Below, one piece after another: positions 1 to 8,124 of a DNA stretch of 40,877 bases; position 1 is the first letter of the stretch, and the number at the start of each line of letters is the position of its first letter. Where the stretch lies: NCBI GenBank assembly GCA_022841625.1, contig JALHRD010000038.1:1-40877 (forward strand), read 5' to 3'. Both the position numbers and the translations under genes were made by a program. Below the pieces are notes generated by a model. The model was given only the letters and a program-made list of their open reading frames with translations. It was not told the DNA's origin and searched no databases. This stretch comes from Xanthobacteraceae bacterium (GTDB lineage: Bacteria > Pseudomonadota > Alphaproteobacteria > Rhizobiales > Xanthobacteraceae).

Positions 1-594
1 GGCAGACGCTCGCCGCAAAGCCCATCGATCAGCCAATTGACCTTGCCGCTTGATCCGATACCTTCATGTCACCGGAGATCGCGCCACACCGAATTCCAAC
101 CACGTTCGCGACGGCACCTGATGCATCAACTCCGTTGGTCTGAGCCCCTCGTGTCATCCACCGATGAGGAAAGTCCTAGTTTCATTTGAGCCCAGTTGGC
201 TCGGTGGTGCAACGGGACGGGGCGCGGAGCCCTCGGTATGGCGCAGCGATCGCAACTGGAAGGTCCTGAGGTACCATCGCCGAGGTGCTCGAATGAAAGG
301 GCGCGTCTTCTCCGGCGTGTTCAACCTCGAATCCTTGGGCGTCGAAGCGCAATCGACGGCGGCGCGTTTGCCGGCGCGTTATTGAACTACATCGGTTTTT
401 CGGAAATCCGTATTGAGCCGTGCCGGTTGCTGCACGCAGGTCGGAGAGCAAGTCATGCCCGCCAGACAGCGTGACGTCATTTCATTTTTTGATGATGTAT
501 TAAAGATGATGCAGCTTAATTAACGTTAATAAAATGCAAAACTTATGTATGTCATTAAGCATTTGACCTTAACGCTCCGTTTACTAAACTGGCA
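1..594. other. No supported gene; intergenic or decayed sequence
   Basis: Several short open frames cross this stretch on both strands, but none has a recognisable domain, a good ribosome binding site and sensible composition together. The left two thirds are G+C-rich like the rest of the window. From about 478 the sequence turns strongly AT-rich. One short minus-strand frame (157 down to 29) would encode 42 residues, but it has no recognised family. The stretch may contain remains of a lost gene; nothing in it can be named. Confidence 0.5.
478..594 (+). promoter_or_regulatory. AT-rich leader with ATTAACGTTAAT palindrome
   Basis: This is the most AT-rich stretch in the window and it sits directly upstream of the gene at 595. 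It contains a perfect 12-base palindrome ATTAACGTTAAT at 519-530 and a -35-like TTGACC at 563-568; a convincing -10 at the right distance is not evident. A promoter or operator, or an H-NS/MucR-type silencing target, is inferred from composition and position only. Confidence 0.4.
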
Positions 595-1524
595 TTGCTG
601 CGGTGGGTGTTGTGCGAGGGGCAAGTGCTGGATCAAGAAAATTCGGAATCGAGCGACGCCGACGTTACATCTTTGCGAAAGTCACTGGCGTCATCTCCCG
701 CCATTGGTACAAGCGCCCGTCCCCGCAGCAGCGGCGAGTCCGGCGTTGCCACCATTCATACCGGGCGCCCGAGCAAGGCCGCGCAAAGGCGCCGCGCCGC
801 GACGCCCGAGACCATCCTTCAGGCCTTCAACACTTGGTCGTTTAAGCGCGAGCAGCCCGACAACGCGCCGCTCTTGCTGCAAGCGGTTTCGAGCGCGGTT
901 CAACTCGCGCAGCCAGTGCCGTTTGTGCTTTATTGGGGCAAAGGGCCGCGCTGCGAACTCGCTGAACCGGACACCATTTGCCTGAATTTTCTGGCTGCGC
1001 TCGACGCGCGCCTGCGCCAGGTGTACGAGCCCGGCGCGGCCATCAAATTGATCTTTACCGATACGCATGCGACGTTGAACGGTCATACGCCGAAAGCCAT
1101 GCGGGACTATTTCGGTGCGGTCGAACCTGTCGCGCGCGCGCGCGGCTTTAGCACCTGCTTGCTGAGCGATCTGGTTGCGCAAGCCGATGCCGCGGGTTCG
1201 GTCAATTGGGCGGCCGAACCGATCACCGATGAAGTGTTGCAAAAACTCGGCGCCTGCGCGGCTAAGTGGTTTCGTGGCGAAGGAACTCCGCTGGACGGCG
1301 CGACGCGCTATTTCCAGATGAACATGGTTGAGAAGCAGGCGGTGCAGTTGGCGTTTCCGCGCTCGATCTTTGTTACATTCAACAACAGCGAGTTTCGTTG
1401 CCTGTTTCCGGAACGAATGCCGATCTTCTACATGTACTCGTTGCGGCGCGGCACGGGCGTCAAGCCGTGGTTCATGGCGGGGCCGGGTGTCCCGGCGGTG
1501 TCGGCGCCGGCTCTGGCAGGATGA
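595..1524 (+). CDS. Putative isocyanide synthase-like (DIT1/PvcA-related) protein
   Basis: A protein of about 309 residues if the TTG at 595 is used; GTG codons at 607 and 625 are alternatives and no Shine-Dalgarno decides between them. The first 70 residues are Ser/Ala/Arg-rich and probably poorly conserved. From about residue 105 the pattern resembles the DIT1/PvcA isonitrile synthases: a PVPFVLYWGKGP strand, a helix ending RQVYEPGAAIKL, then TDTHATLNGH and a DYF...RARGF segment near residues 171-186. The C-terminal part (FPRSIFVTFNN ... MPIFYMYSLRRG ... KPWFM) matches the place where PvcA has its IRLSIH and TPWH segments, though the key residues differ. Known members turn an amino acid amine and ribulose 5-phosphate into an isonitrile. 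Membership here is inferred by eye and is distant. No Fe/2OG oxygenase partner lies next to it. Confidence 0.45.
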   Translation: MLRWVLCEGQVLDQENSESSDADVTSLRKSLASSPAIGTSARPRSSGESGVATIHTGRPSKAAQRRRAATPETILQAFNTWSFKREQPDNAPLLLQAVSSAVQLAQPVPFVLYWGKGPRCELAEPDTICLNFLAALDARLRQVYEPGAAIKLIFTDTHATLNGHTPKAMRDYFGAVEPVARARGFSTCLLSDLVAQADAAGSVNWAAEPITDEVLQKLGACAAKWFRGEGTPLDGATRYFQMNMVEKQAVQLAFPRSIFVTFNNSEFRCLFPERMPIFYMYSLRRGTGVKPWFMAGPGVPAVSAPALAG

Positions 1525-1564
1525 CGCGGTCGCCTGCTAAGGGGCGATGCGTTGTTTTGGGGTC

Positions 1565-2302
1565 ATGGCCGTGACCGACTACCGTTTACTTCCAGCAGGC
1601 GATACGGCGCTTATCGTTGAATTCGGCAGCCAGGTCGATCGACGGTTGAGCGGTCTGGTGGTGGCGCTGGCGGCTCGCCTGACCGAGGCGAAAATCGCCG
1701 GCGTGGTCGAGTGCGTTCCGACCTTTCGTTCGCTGTCGGTCTATTTCGATCCGTTGCTGCTGCCTTACGCCGCGCTTGCCGCGCGGATTGGCGATCTCGC
1801 GGATGGCCTGCGCGCGGCGGAGACCGAAGCGCGCTCATGGCGTCTGCCGCTCTGCTATGACGTGAGCATCGCGCCCGACCTTGATCACATCGCCGCGCAT
1901 AGCGGTCTGACACCCGCCCAGGTGGTTGAGCGGCACAGCGCGGTTGACTATTATGTCTATATGCTGGGCTTTCTGCCGGGGCAGCCTTATCTGGGCGATG
2001 TCGCGCCCGAATTGACGCTGCCGCGGCGGCAGTCGCCACGGATGAAGATTCCCGCCGGATCGGTGGCGATTGCGATGAATTTGACCTGCATTTTTCCTAA
2101 CGAGACGCCGTGCGGGTGGCATCTCATTGGCCGTTGTCCCGCGCGGCTCTGGGATATTGGCGGCGCTGAGCCGAAGTCGTTGCTGCGACCGGGCGATAAA
2201 GTCAGGTTCACGCCGGTGTCGCTGCGCGAATATGACGATCTCGGCGCCCGAATCGCTAGCGGCGAACTCACCATCGTTCCCGCGATGGACGATGCGGCAT
2301 GA
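1565..2302 (+). CDS. pxpB: 5-oxoprolinase subunit PxpB (KipI/AHS1 family)
   Basis: A protein of 245 residues beginning MAVTDYRLLPAGDTALIVEFG, the usual start of this family, in which the N-terminal GD-AL-VEFG segment is typical. Further family marks are DYYVYMLGFLPGQPYLGD and the PR...MKIPAGSVAIA run before a C-terminal NETPCGWHLIGR motif. With PxpA and PxpC it hydrolyses 5-oxoproline to glutamate using ATP; the same fold occurs in KipI and in the allophanate hydrolase subunits, so the substrate is not certain. An ATG six codons upstream at 1547 is in frame and possible. The stop overlaps the start of the next gene by four bases, so the two are translationally coupled. No pxpA (LamB/YcsF) gene is in the window. 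Confidence 0.85.
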   Translation: MAVTDYRLLPAGDTALIVEFGSQVDRRLSGLVVALAARLTEAKIAGVVECVPTFRSLSVYFDPLLLPYAALAARIGDLADGLRAAETEARSWRLPLCYDVSIAPDLDHIAAHSGLTPAQVVERHSAVDYYVYMLGFLPGQPYLGDVAPELTLPRRQSPRMKIPAGSVAIAMNLTCIFPNETPCGWHLIGRCPARLWDIGGAEPKSLLRPGDKVRFTPVSLREYDDLGARIASGELTIVPAMDDAA

Positions 2303-3345
2303 CACCGTCATTGCATGTCGTGGCTGCCGGTCTGCTGACGACGGTCCAAGATCGGGGCCGCGTCGGCTACCAGCATCTTGGCGTTCCGGTCAGCGGCGCG
2401 CTCGACCCGGTCAGTCTGCACGCTGCCAATCTCTTGGTGGGCAATCCTCCGGATACCGGTGCGCTGGAAGTGGCATGCATGGGGCCGACCTTGGCGGTTG
2501 AGGCGGACGACATTCGCATTGCGGTGGTCGGCGCACGCGCCGCGATCGAGGTTCTGCCTGACGCCGCCGCGACCGCCGGCCGCGGCGTGGCAGGCATGCA
2601 AAGCATTCGCCTGCGGCGCGGCGAAGCACTGCGCATCGGCGCGCTTACCGATGCCAATGTTCTTTATATCGCCGTCGAGGGTGGGTTCGACATCGCGCCG
2701 GTGCTGGGCAGCGTTGCGACCGACATCCGGTGCGGCCTCGGCGGCTGGCAAGGCCGCGCGTTGGCCGTTGGCGACCGCCTGCCGCTGCGCCTGGCGCGCG
2801 CCGGCGAGCGCAACGAAGTTTGCTTCCAAGGGTTATTGGCTCGGCCACGACGGCGCATCCGCGTGATCCTCGGCCCCCAGGACGACTGCTTCCCGGACAG
2901 CGAGACCGCGGCATTCCTCGATAGCGAGTATACCGTCGGGCCGAGCGTCGATCGCATGGGCATGCGCCTCAAGGGACGCGCCATCAAACACAGCCACGGC
3001 TTTGATATCGCGTCCGATGGGATTGCGCCGGGGTCGATCCAGGTGCCGGGCAATGGCCTGCCGATCGTGCTGCTTGCAGATCGGCAGACGACCGGCGGCT
3101 ATCCCAAGATCGCGACCGTGATTTCCGCCGATCTGCCGGCGCTCGCGCGCCTGACCGTCGGCTCTAAACTCGGGTTCGAGGCGGTCAGCGTGGACGCCGC
3201 CGAAGCCGCACGCCGCGCTCATTTGGCCGAACTCGCGGCGATGAACGACAAAATCATCCCGCTGCAGCTTGCGCGGACAAATCTTGCCCCGCGATTGCAG
3301 GAATGCAATCTCGTCAGCGGGTTTGTCGACGCGGTGGACGAATGA
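2299..3345 (+). CDS. pxpC: 5-oxoprolinase subunit PxpC (AHS2, biotin-dependent carboxyltransferase family)
   Basis: A protein of 348 residues, the usual length for PxpC/KipA. It opens with LHVVAAGLLTTVQDRGRVGYQHLGVPVSGA, characteristic of the family (AGxxTTVQDxGRxGxxxxGV-xSGAxD). Later marks are ILGPQDDCF, SVDRMGMRLKG and the IPGSIQVPGNGLPIVLLADRQTTGGYPKIA type segment. It starts in an ATGA overlap with pxpB and its own stop overlaps the next ATG in the same way, so pxpB, pxpC and the transporter form one coupled unit. Function as the partner of PxpB in 5-oxoproline hydrolysis follows from the family. Confidence 0.88.
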   Translation: MTPSLHVVAAGLLTTVQDRGRVGYQHLGVPVSGALDPVSLHAANLLVGNPPDTGALEVACMGPTLAVEADDIRIAVVGARAAIEVLPDAAATAGRGVAGMQSIRLRRGEALRIGALTDANVLYIAVEGGFDIAPVLGSVATDIRCGLGGWQGRALAVGDRLPLRLARAGERNEVCFQGLLARPRRRIRVILGPQDDCFPDSETAAFLDSEYTVGPSVDRMGMRLKGRAIKHSHGFDIASDGIAPGSIQVPGNGLPIVLLADRQTTGGYPKIATVISADLPALARLTVGSKLGFEAVSVDAAEAARRAHLAELAAMNDKIIPLQLARTNLAPRLQECNLVSGFVDAVDE

Positions 3346-4259
3346 CAACGGTGCCCGTCAGCCCGGCTGAAAAACATACCGGCGGCCTTTCGTTCAGCAA
3401 ACCTGCCGACAATGTGCCGCGCGGCATCCTTTGGATGATCGCGGCAACGGTGCTGCTGGCGATCGCCGCCGCCATCGCGAAGTGGCAGGCGGAATTCTAT
3501 CCGATCGGCGAAGTCATGTTCATTCGATCGCTCGCGGGGCTGATCGTCTGCGCGGCCGTGGTGTTGCCGGTGACGGGATTTGCGGTATTCGCAACCGCGC
3601 GTCCGGGGGCCCATCTCGCACGCGGCCTGTCGCAGTCGATCTCGCAGACGCTCACGGTCATCGCTGTCAGCCTGATGCCCTTGGCCGGGGCCGTGGCGAT
3701 CAGCTTCTCGGCGCCGCTATGGGCTGCGCTGCTCTCGATTCTCTGGCTCAAGGAGCGTGCCGGGCCCGTGCGTTGGGCAGTGCTGCTGACCGGGTTCAGC
3801 GGTGTCATCATCGTGACCAATCCCGGGGTCGATGCGTTTCAGGTCGGTGCGCTGTTCGCGCTGGGCAATGCCATCATGTATGGCAGCGTCACCGTCGCCG
3901 TTCGCGGCATGACCGCAACCGAGTCCCCGGCCACGCTGTTGATGTGGCAGATGGTGACGATGGCCGTCTGTCACACGCCCTTGCTGCTGTTCGGATTTCG
4001 CTGGCCGAGTGTCGCGGACGCCGCGATGATGGCGTTTGGCGGCATCGCCAATGCCGGCGCACAATATGTTTGGACCAAGGCGCTGTTGATGGCGCCAACC
4101 AGCGCGGTGTCGCCGTTTTACTACCTGATGCTGGTCTGGGCGATGGTGATCGGCTTTGTCGTCTGGGGCGAAGAGCCGACTGTCGCGCTGATTGCCGGAT
4201 CCGCGATCGTGATTGCATCCGGCCTGTTTCTGCTCTGGCACGAAGCCAAACGGCGCTGA
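3342..4259 (+). CDS. EamA-family (DMT superfamily) membrane transporter
   Basis: A 305-residue protein starting MTTVPVSPAEK at an ATGA overlap with pxpC; the open frame extends upstream but that part runs inside pxpC. About ten hydrophobic helices are visible, arranged as two EamA repeats. The first ends near LWAALLSILWLKERAG and the second near WAMVIGFVVWGEEPTVALIAGSAIVIASGLFLL; the acidic ending of each repeat (LKER, WGEE) is typical. It is expected in the inner membrane as a small-molecule exporter or importer. Coupling to pxpBC suggests a substrate connected to 5-oxoproline or a related lactam, which is inference from context only. Confidence 0.85.
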   Translation: MTTVPVSPAEKHTGGLSFSKPADNVPRGILWMIAATVLLAIAAAIAKWQAEFYPIGEVMFIRSLAGLIVCAAVVLPVTGFAVFATARPGAHLARGLSQSISQTLTVIAVSLMPLAGAVAISFSAPLWAALLSILWLKERAGPVRWAVLLTGFSGVIIVTNPGVDAFQVGALFALGNAIMYGSVTVAVRGMTATESPATLLMWQMVTMAVCHTPLLLFGFRWPSVADAAMMAFGGIANAGAQYVWTKALLMAPTSAVSPFYYLMLVWAMVIGFVVWGEEPTVALIAGSAIVIASGLFLLWHEAKRR

Positions 4260-4269
4260 CGGCGCAGGC

Positions 4270-6969
4270 CTAGGCCGCGGCCGAAGCCTTTTTGAGTGGC
4301 GTGGCGAGCAGCGCGGCGACCTGATCGGCCGGCACCGCCGCCGAAAACAAATAGCCCTGAGCCTGATCGTAGCCCAGCGCCGCCAGGTAGTCGCACTGGT
4401 AGTCGGTTTCGACGCCCTCGGCCGTAGTGACGATTCCAAGTGCGTGGGCGATGCTGGCGACCGCCTGCACGATGACAACATGCTCGGTGCCTTTGCTGAG
4501 ATCCGATATGAAGCTGCGGTCGACCTTGATCTTGTCGAACGGGAAGTGTCGCAGATAGCTCAGCGATGAATAGCCCGTGCCGAAATCGTCCATGACGATG
4601 CGCACGCCAATATCTTTCAGTTTGCGCAAGTTCGTCAACGTGCGGTCGGTGTCCTCCAGAATGATCCGTTCGGTGATCTCGATCTCCAGGCGACCAGCCG
4701 CCAGACCGGTTTCCGACAGGATTCGCTGCACGATGTCCGGAAGGTTGGGCGCGATGATTTGAACCGGCGACAAATTAACGGCGATCTGGATGTGGCCCGG
4801 CCATTGGACCGCCTGTAGGCACGCCTCACGCAGCGCCCATTCCCCGACCGGGACGATCAAGCCGGAGTCCTCGGCGACCGGAATGAACACGGCCGGTGGG
4901 ATCGGGCCTTTCTGCGCATGGCGCCACCGCGCCAGGGCTTCAAAGCCGGTAATGACGCCATGCCGCAAGTCGATAAGCGGCTGATAGTGCAGTTCGAGCT
5001 GGTTGCGTTCGATCGCTTCGCGCAGGTTCATTTCAAGCTCGCGCCGATCATTGAGATCCGCGTTCATCGAGCGATTGTAGAATTTGTGGGCGCCGCGTCG
5101 TTCCGCCTTGACCGCGTAGAGCGCGAGATCGGCGGCCATCAGGAGTTCGTCGACATTGTCGCCGTCACGCGGCCCAATGGCGATACCGACGCTGACGCTT
5201 GAGCGGATCTGATAGCCGTCGATCTGGTAGGGTCGAACGACGGCGTCGACGATCGTCGTTGCCAGCGCTTCGATATCCGCGATCGATGTCAGCTTTGGCA
5301 CAACGATCGCGAATTCGTCGCCGCCAAGCCGGGCGAGAATATCCGATGCCGGCAGCAAGGAGGTCAGACGTTTGCCGACCTCCTGCAGAAGCATGTCGCC
5401 GACACGGTGTCCCAGCGTATCGTTGATGACCTTGAAGCGATCGATGTCGAGGAACATGATGGCAAAGGCAACGCTGTTGCTGTCGATCGACTGCAACCGA
5501 TGCAGCCGGCATAGCTCCTCGATCGTGGTGCGGAACACGCGCCGGTTTGGAAGTCCGGTCAGCGGGTCTTCGGAAGCGAGTTGCGCCACATGCGCCTCGG
5601 CCTCGCGGCGCTGCGTGATGTCGGTGAAGGTCTGCACGAAACTGCCGTCGGGCAATTGGCCGCGACGTATTTCGATGATGCTGCCATTTGGCATTGCGCG
5701 TTCGCCGATCGCCACATGCGGCGAGGATGACCGCTGCGACCCCTGAAGGTCGTCGCCTGTCGCGAATTGGGATGGCGTGCAGACGCCGCCCTGATACTCG
5801 ACCAGCCGGTCGTAGCGCGGGGGGTGTTCGATGAATTCTTGCGGCAAATCGAGCAGTTCGACGCATCGTGAGTTGATGACCGGAACCTCCAGGTCGCTGG
5901 TGACCAGCATGATACCCTGGCTCATATTCTCCAAAGTGAGTTGCAACTGCTCGGCTTTCTGACGCGCCTTAGCCTCGGTTGCCAGAATGCGCTCCAGCGC
6001 TCCGAGCACGATTAATGTCAGGAGCAGTCCCACCAGGGCATTAACCCGGAATTCCGACCGGGACTCGCGGAAGATATCGCCACGGTCCAAACTGACGCTG
6101 ACAAGCAGCGGGTGACCGCGAACCTGACGGAATGTCACAAGGCGGGTCCGGTCGGTGGCGGGATCCGTGTATTCGAAGGTCGCATTAGCGCTCGCTTGCG
6201 CTCGGCGAAACATTTCGGTTTCGCCGAGGTCCTGTCCCAACTCAAAGCCGCCGCTCGAGCCGCCGCTCGATCGAACCACACCGTCATCGCGCCCAATCAG
6301 GGCGATCGACGTTGCGGCGCCGAAGTCGATGCGATTGTAGAACGTGGTCAAATGCGCTGGGTTGAGCGAGGTCACGACGACGCCGGCAAATTTTCCATTG
6401 TTGTCCAGGAAACGCCGGGTCAATTGCACCGACCATTGCTGGCTCACCCGACCGATCATCGGTTTGCTGATGAACAGGCGATCTTCGGTGGTATTGAGAT
6501 GGGCGAGATAGTGCTCGCGGTCGCTGAGGTCAATTCTCAGCGCCGGTTGCGGGCCGGCATTCGACGCCTGCATGATCCCCTTGGCATCGATGATGGCGAC
6601 TTGAACGATAATTTCGCTGAGAAGGTCGGCCGTGTTGACGATGGTGTGGTAGTCGGCGCTGTCTTGCCGCGCCTCGACGGTGCGACGCAGATACATGAGC
6701 GACTTGTCGATTTCGCCGATCGAACGGAGGACGTTCTCCTCAAACACGATCGCAAAGTTTCGATTGATACGTTCCGCTTCGCGCTGATCGGCGCGCGTGT
6801 CCTGATGGTACTTCAGGCCGATGCCGCCCCAGATCATGGCGATGATCACAATGCCGAACACGCCCGTGCTCCGGCGTTCGGCAATGAGATTCGGAAGCTG
6901 TGCCAGGTGCAGTTTCATCGCGAGCGGTTCGTTTATGCGCGGGACCTTACGGGGTCGATTGTGCGGCAT
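4270..6969 (-). CDS. Membrane sensor with PAS, GGDEF and EAL domains
   Basis: An 899-residue cyclic-di-GMP enzyme. A short cytoplasmic lead is followed by a membrane helix near residues 36-53, a periplasmic Cache-like sensor (about 60-305, with the DSREHY-like segment IDLSDREHYLAH) and a second helix near 310-328. Then come a PAS domain opening LENMSQGIMLVTSDL (about 345-460), a GGDEF domain with DIDRFKVINDTLGH and an intact GGDEF at 549-553, and an EAL domain with EAL at 677-679, DDFGTGYSSL and KVDRSFI. Both catalytic motifs look complete, so either activity is possible. The inhibitory I-site RxxD before GGDEF reads PASD. The start at 6969 gives MPHNRPRK; M18 at 6918 is an alternative. It converges on the EamA gene with ten bases between stops. 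Confidence 0.95.
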   Translation of the reverse strand: MPHNRPRKVPRINEPLAMKLHLAQLPNLIAERRSTGVFGIVIIAMIWGGIGLKYHQDTRADQREAERINRNFAIVFEENVLRSIGEIDKSLMYLRRTVEARQDSADYHTIVNTADLLSEIIVQVAIIDAKGIMQASNAGPQPALRIDLSDREHYLAHLNTTEDRLFISKPMIGRVSQQWSVQLTRRFLDNNGKFAGVVVTSLNPAHLTTFYNRIDFGAATSIALIGRDDGVVRSSGGSSGGFELGQDLGETEMFRRAQASANATFEYTDPATDRTRLVTFRQVRGHPLLVSVSLDRGDIFRESRSEFRVNALVGLLLTLIVLGALERILATEAKARQKAEQLQLTLENMSQGIMLVTSDLEVPVINSRCVELLDLPQEFIEHPPRYDRLVEYQGGVCTPSQFATGDDLQGSQRSSSPHVAIGERAMPNGSIIEIRRGQLPDGSFVQTFTDITQRREAEAHVAQLASEDPLTGLPNRRVFRTTIEELCRLHRLQSIDSNSVAFAIMFLDIDRFKVINDTLGHRVGDMLLQEVGKRLTSLLPASDILARLGGDEFAIVVPKLTSIADIEALATTIVDAVVRPYQIDGYQIRSSVSVGIAIGPRDGDNVDELLMAADLALYAVKAERRGAHKFYNRSMNADLNDRRELEMNLREAIERNQLELHYQPLIDLRHGVITGFEALARWRHAQKGPIPPAVFIPVAEDSGLIVPVGEWALREACLQAVQWPGHIQIAVNLSPVQIIAPNLPDIVQRILSETGLAAGRLEIEITERIILEDTDRTLTNLRKLKDIGVRIVMDDFGTGYSSLSYLRHFPFDKIKVDRSFISDLSKGTEHVVIVQAVASIAHALGIVTTAEGVETDYQCDYLAALGYDQAQGYLFSAAVPADQVAALLATPLKKASAAA

Positions 6970-6997
6970 TCTCGCGGATCGATCTGAGTATCGCGTA

Positions 6998-7045
6998 AAT
7001 TTTGCAAGAACCTGCGCGGCTTAGCTAATTTTGCATTAAGCAAAA
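6998..7045. promoter_or_regulatory. Direct repeat AATTTTGCA and TTTTGC/GCAAAA palindrome
   Basis: The nine-base word AATTTTGCA occurs at 6998-7006 and again at 7027-7035. The second copy is part of the inverted repeat TTTTGC-ATTAA-GCAAAA at 7029-7045. The site lies 30-80 bases upstream of the GGDEF-EAL start at 6969 and in the shared divergent region with the hydroxylase operon. An operator or promoter element is inferred from position; the binding protein is unknown. Confidence 0.35.
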
Positions 7046-7209
7046 CCACATGCCGTGACTGGGTTTCAGCGCAATCGCGCCGTCAGGTCCGCATTGGAGG
7101 GAGCCTCTCCGGGGCGACGCAACCGGTCCGAGAACCCCGCGACCAGACAACCCGCGGCGTTGACCGCGTTGGCGGCGCGATGTTAGTTAAACAAAGCCAA
7201 ACGCGGCGC

Positions 7210-7239
7210 CGTTCACTTGGGTAGCGTTCACTTGGGTAG
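7210..7239. repeat. Perfect 15-base tandem repeat before the hydroxylase operon
   Basis: The unit CGTTCACTTGGGTAG occurs twice head to tail with no gap, at 7210-7224 and 7225-7239. It ends 13 bases before the ATG at 7253. It could be a double operator, an mRNA leader element or a recent slippage duplication. Confidence 0.6.
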
Positions 7240-7252
7240 ATTGTCGGGGTCC

Positions 7253-8110
7253 ATGAAGCTGCCGCCGTTGGAATATGCCTGTCCGACCAGCCTCTCCGAG
7301 GCGGTTGCGTTGCTTGCCGCCGGGGGCGGCGAGGCCCGCGCCCTCGCGGGCGGTCAGAGCTTGATGCCGATGCTGGCGTTTCGGGTCGTCGCGCCGGCCC
7401 TGTTGGTCGATCTGCGCAAGCTGCCGGAATTGCGTGAAATCGAGATTTCCGCCGATGGCGTGCGGCTTGGCGCCATGGTGCGGTGGCGCGATATCGAAGA
7501 CGATGAGCGTCTCACGGCGGCTCATCCGCTGCTGAAGGCGGCGGTGGCGCATGTCGCACATTATCAGATCCGCAACCGCGGGACCGTCGGCGGCAGCATC
7601 GCCCATGCCGACCCCGCCGCCGAGATGCCCGGCATCGCGGTCACCTGCGACGCTGAGATTGCCGCGACCGGCGCCGCCGGCCAGCGCACCATCCGGGCGG
7701 CCGATTTCTTTCTCAGTGCGCTGACGACGGCGCTTAAGCACGACGAGATCATCACCGAGATTCGGCTGCCGGCCTGGCCAGCCAAGCGCCGTTGGGGGTT
7801 TCGCGAGTTTGCCCGCCGCCGTGGCGATTTCGCGATGGCGGCGGCGGCGCTGTTCTACGATCAGGATGCGGCTGGCAAGGCCATTAACGCCCATGTCGGG
7901 ATGATTGGCGTCGGCGATCGTCCGTGCCGCCTGCCTGAGGTCGAGGCGCTGCTCAACGGCCGCACGATCGACGAAGCAACCATCGAACGCGCCGCCGAGA
8001 TCACCTCCGCGACGGTTGACGCGCAGGAAGATATTCACGCCAGTGCGGCCTATCGCCGCTCGCTCGCCGGCACTATGGTCGAGCGTGCGTTGCGAAGCGC
8101 TGCCGCATAG
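7253..8110 (+). CDS. Xanthine dehydrogenase family FAD-binding subunit (CoxM type)
   Basis: A 285-residue protein beginning MKLPPLEYACPTSLSEAVALLAAGG, the normal start of the medium subunit. The FAD-binding marks are present: ARALAGGQSLMPML (pyrophosphate loop) near residues 29-42 and the second loop IRNRGTVGGSIAHADPAAEMP near 106-126. It passes electrons from the 2Fe-2S subunit to FAD in a cytoplasmic heterotrimer. It is followed after 14 bases by the iron-sulfur subunit. An in-frame GTG/ATG further upstream is possible, but the family start and the tandem repeat upstream favour 7253. It is the first gene of a three-gene hydroxylase operon. Confidence 0.93.
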   Translation: MKLPPLEYACPTSLSEAVALLAAGGGEARALAGGQSLMPMLAFRVVAPALLVDLRKLPELREIEISADGVRLGAMVRWRDIEDDERLTAAHPLLKAAVAHVAHYQIRNRGTVGGSIAHADPAAEMPGIAVTCDAEIAATGAAGQRTIRAADFFLSALTTALKHDEIITEIRLPAWPAKRRWGFREFARRRGDFAMAAAALFYDQDAAGKAINAHVGMIGVGDRPCRLPEVEALLNGRTIDEATIERAAEITSATVDAQEDIHASAAYRRSLAGTMVERALRSAAA

Positions 8111-8124
8111 CCCGCGACACAACC

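Noticed and set aside
29-157. Short minus-strand frame of 42 residues, MTRGAQTNGVDASG and so on
   Set aside because: No family, no clear ribosome site and no support from neighbours; too short to accept alone.
164-474. Overlapping short frames with an ending reminiscent of flavoprotein C-termini (LLNYIGFSEIRIEP)
   Set aside because: Similarity is too weak and no N-terminal part exists; probably chance or a decayed remnant.
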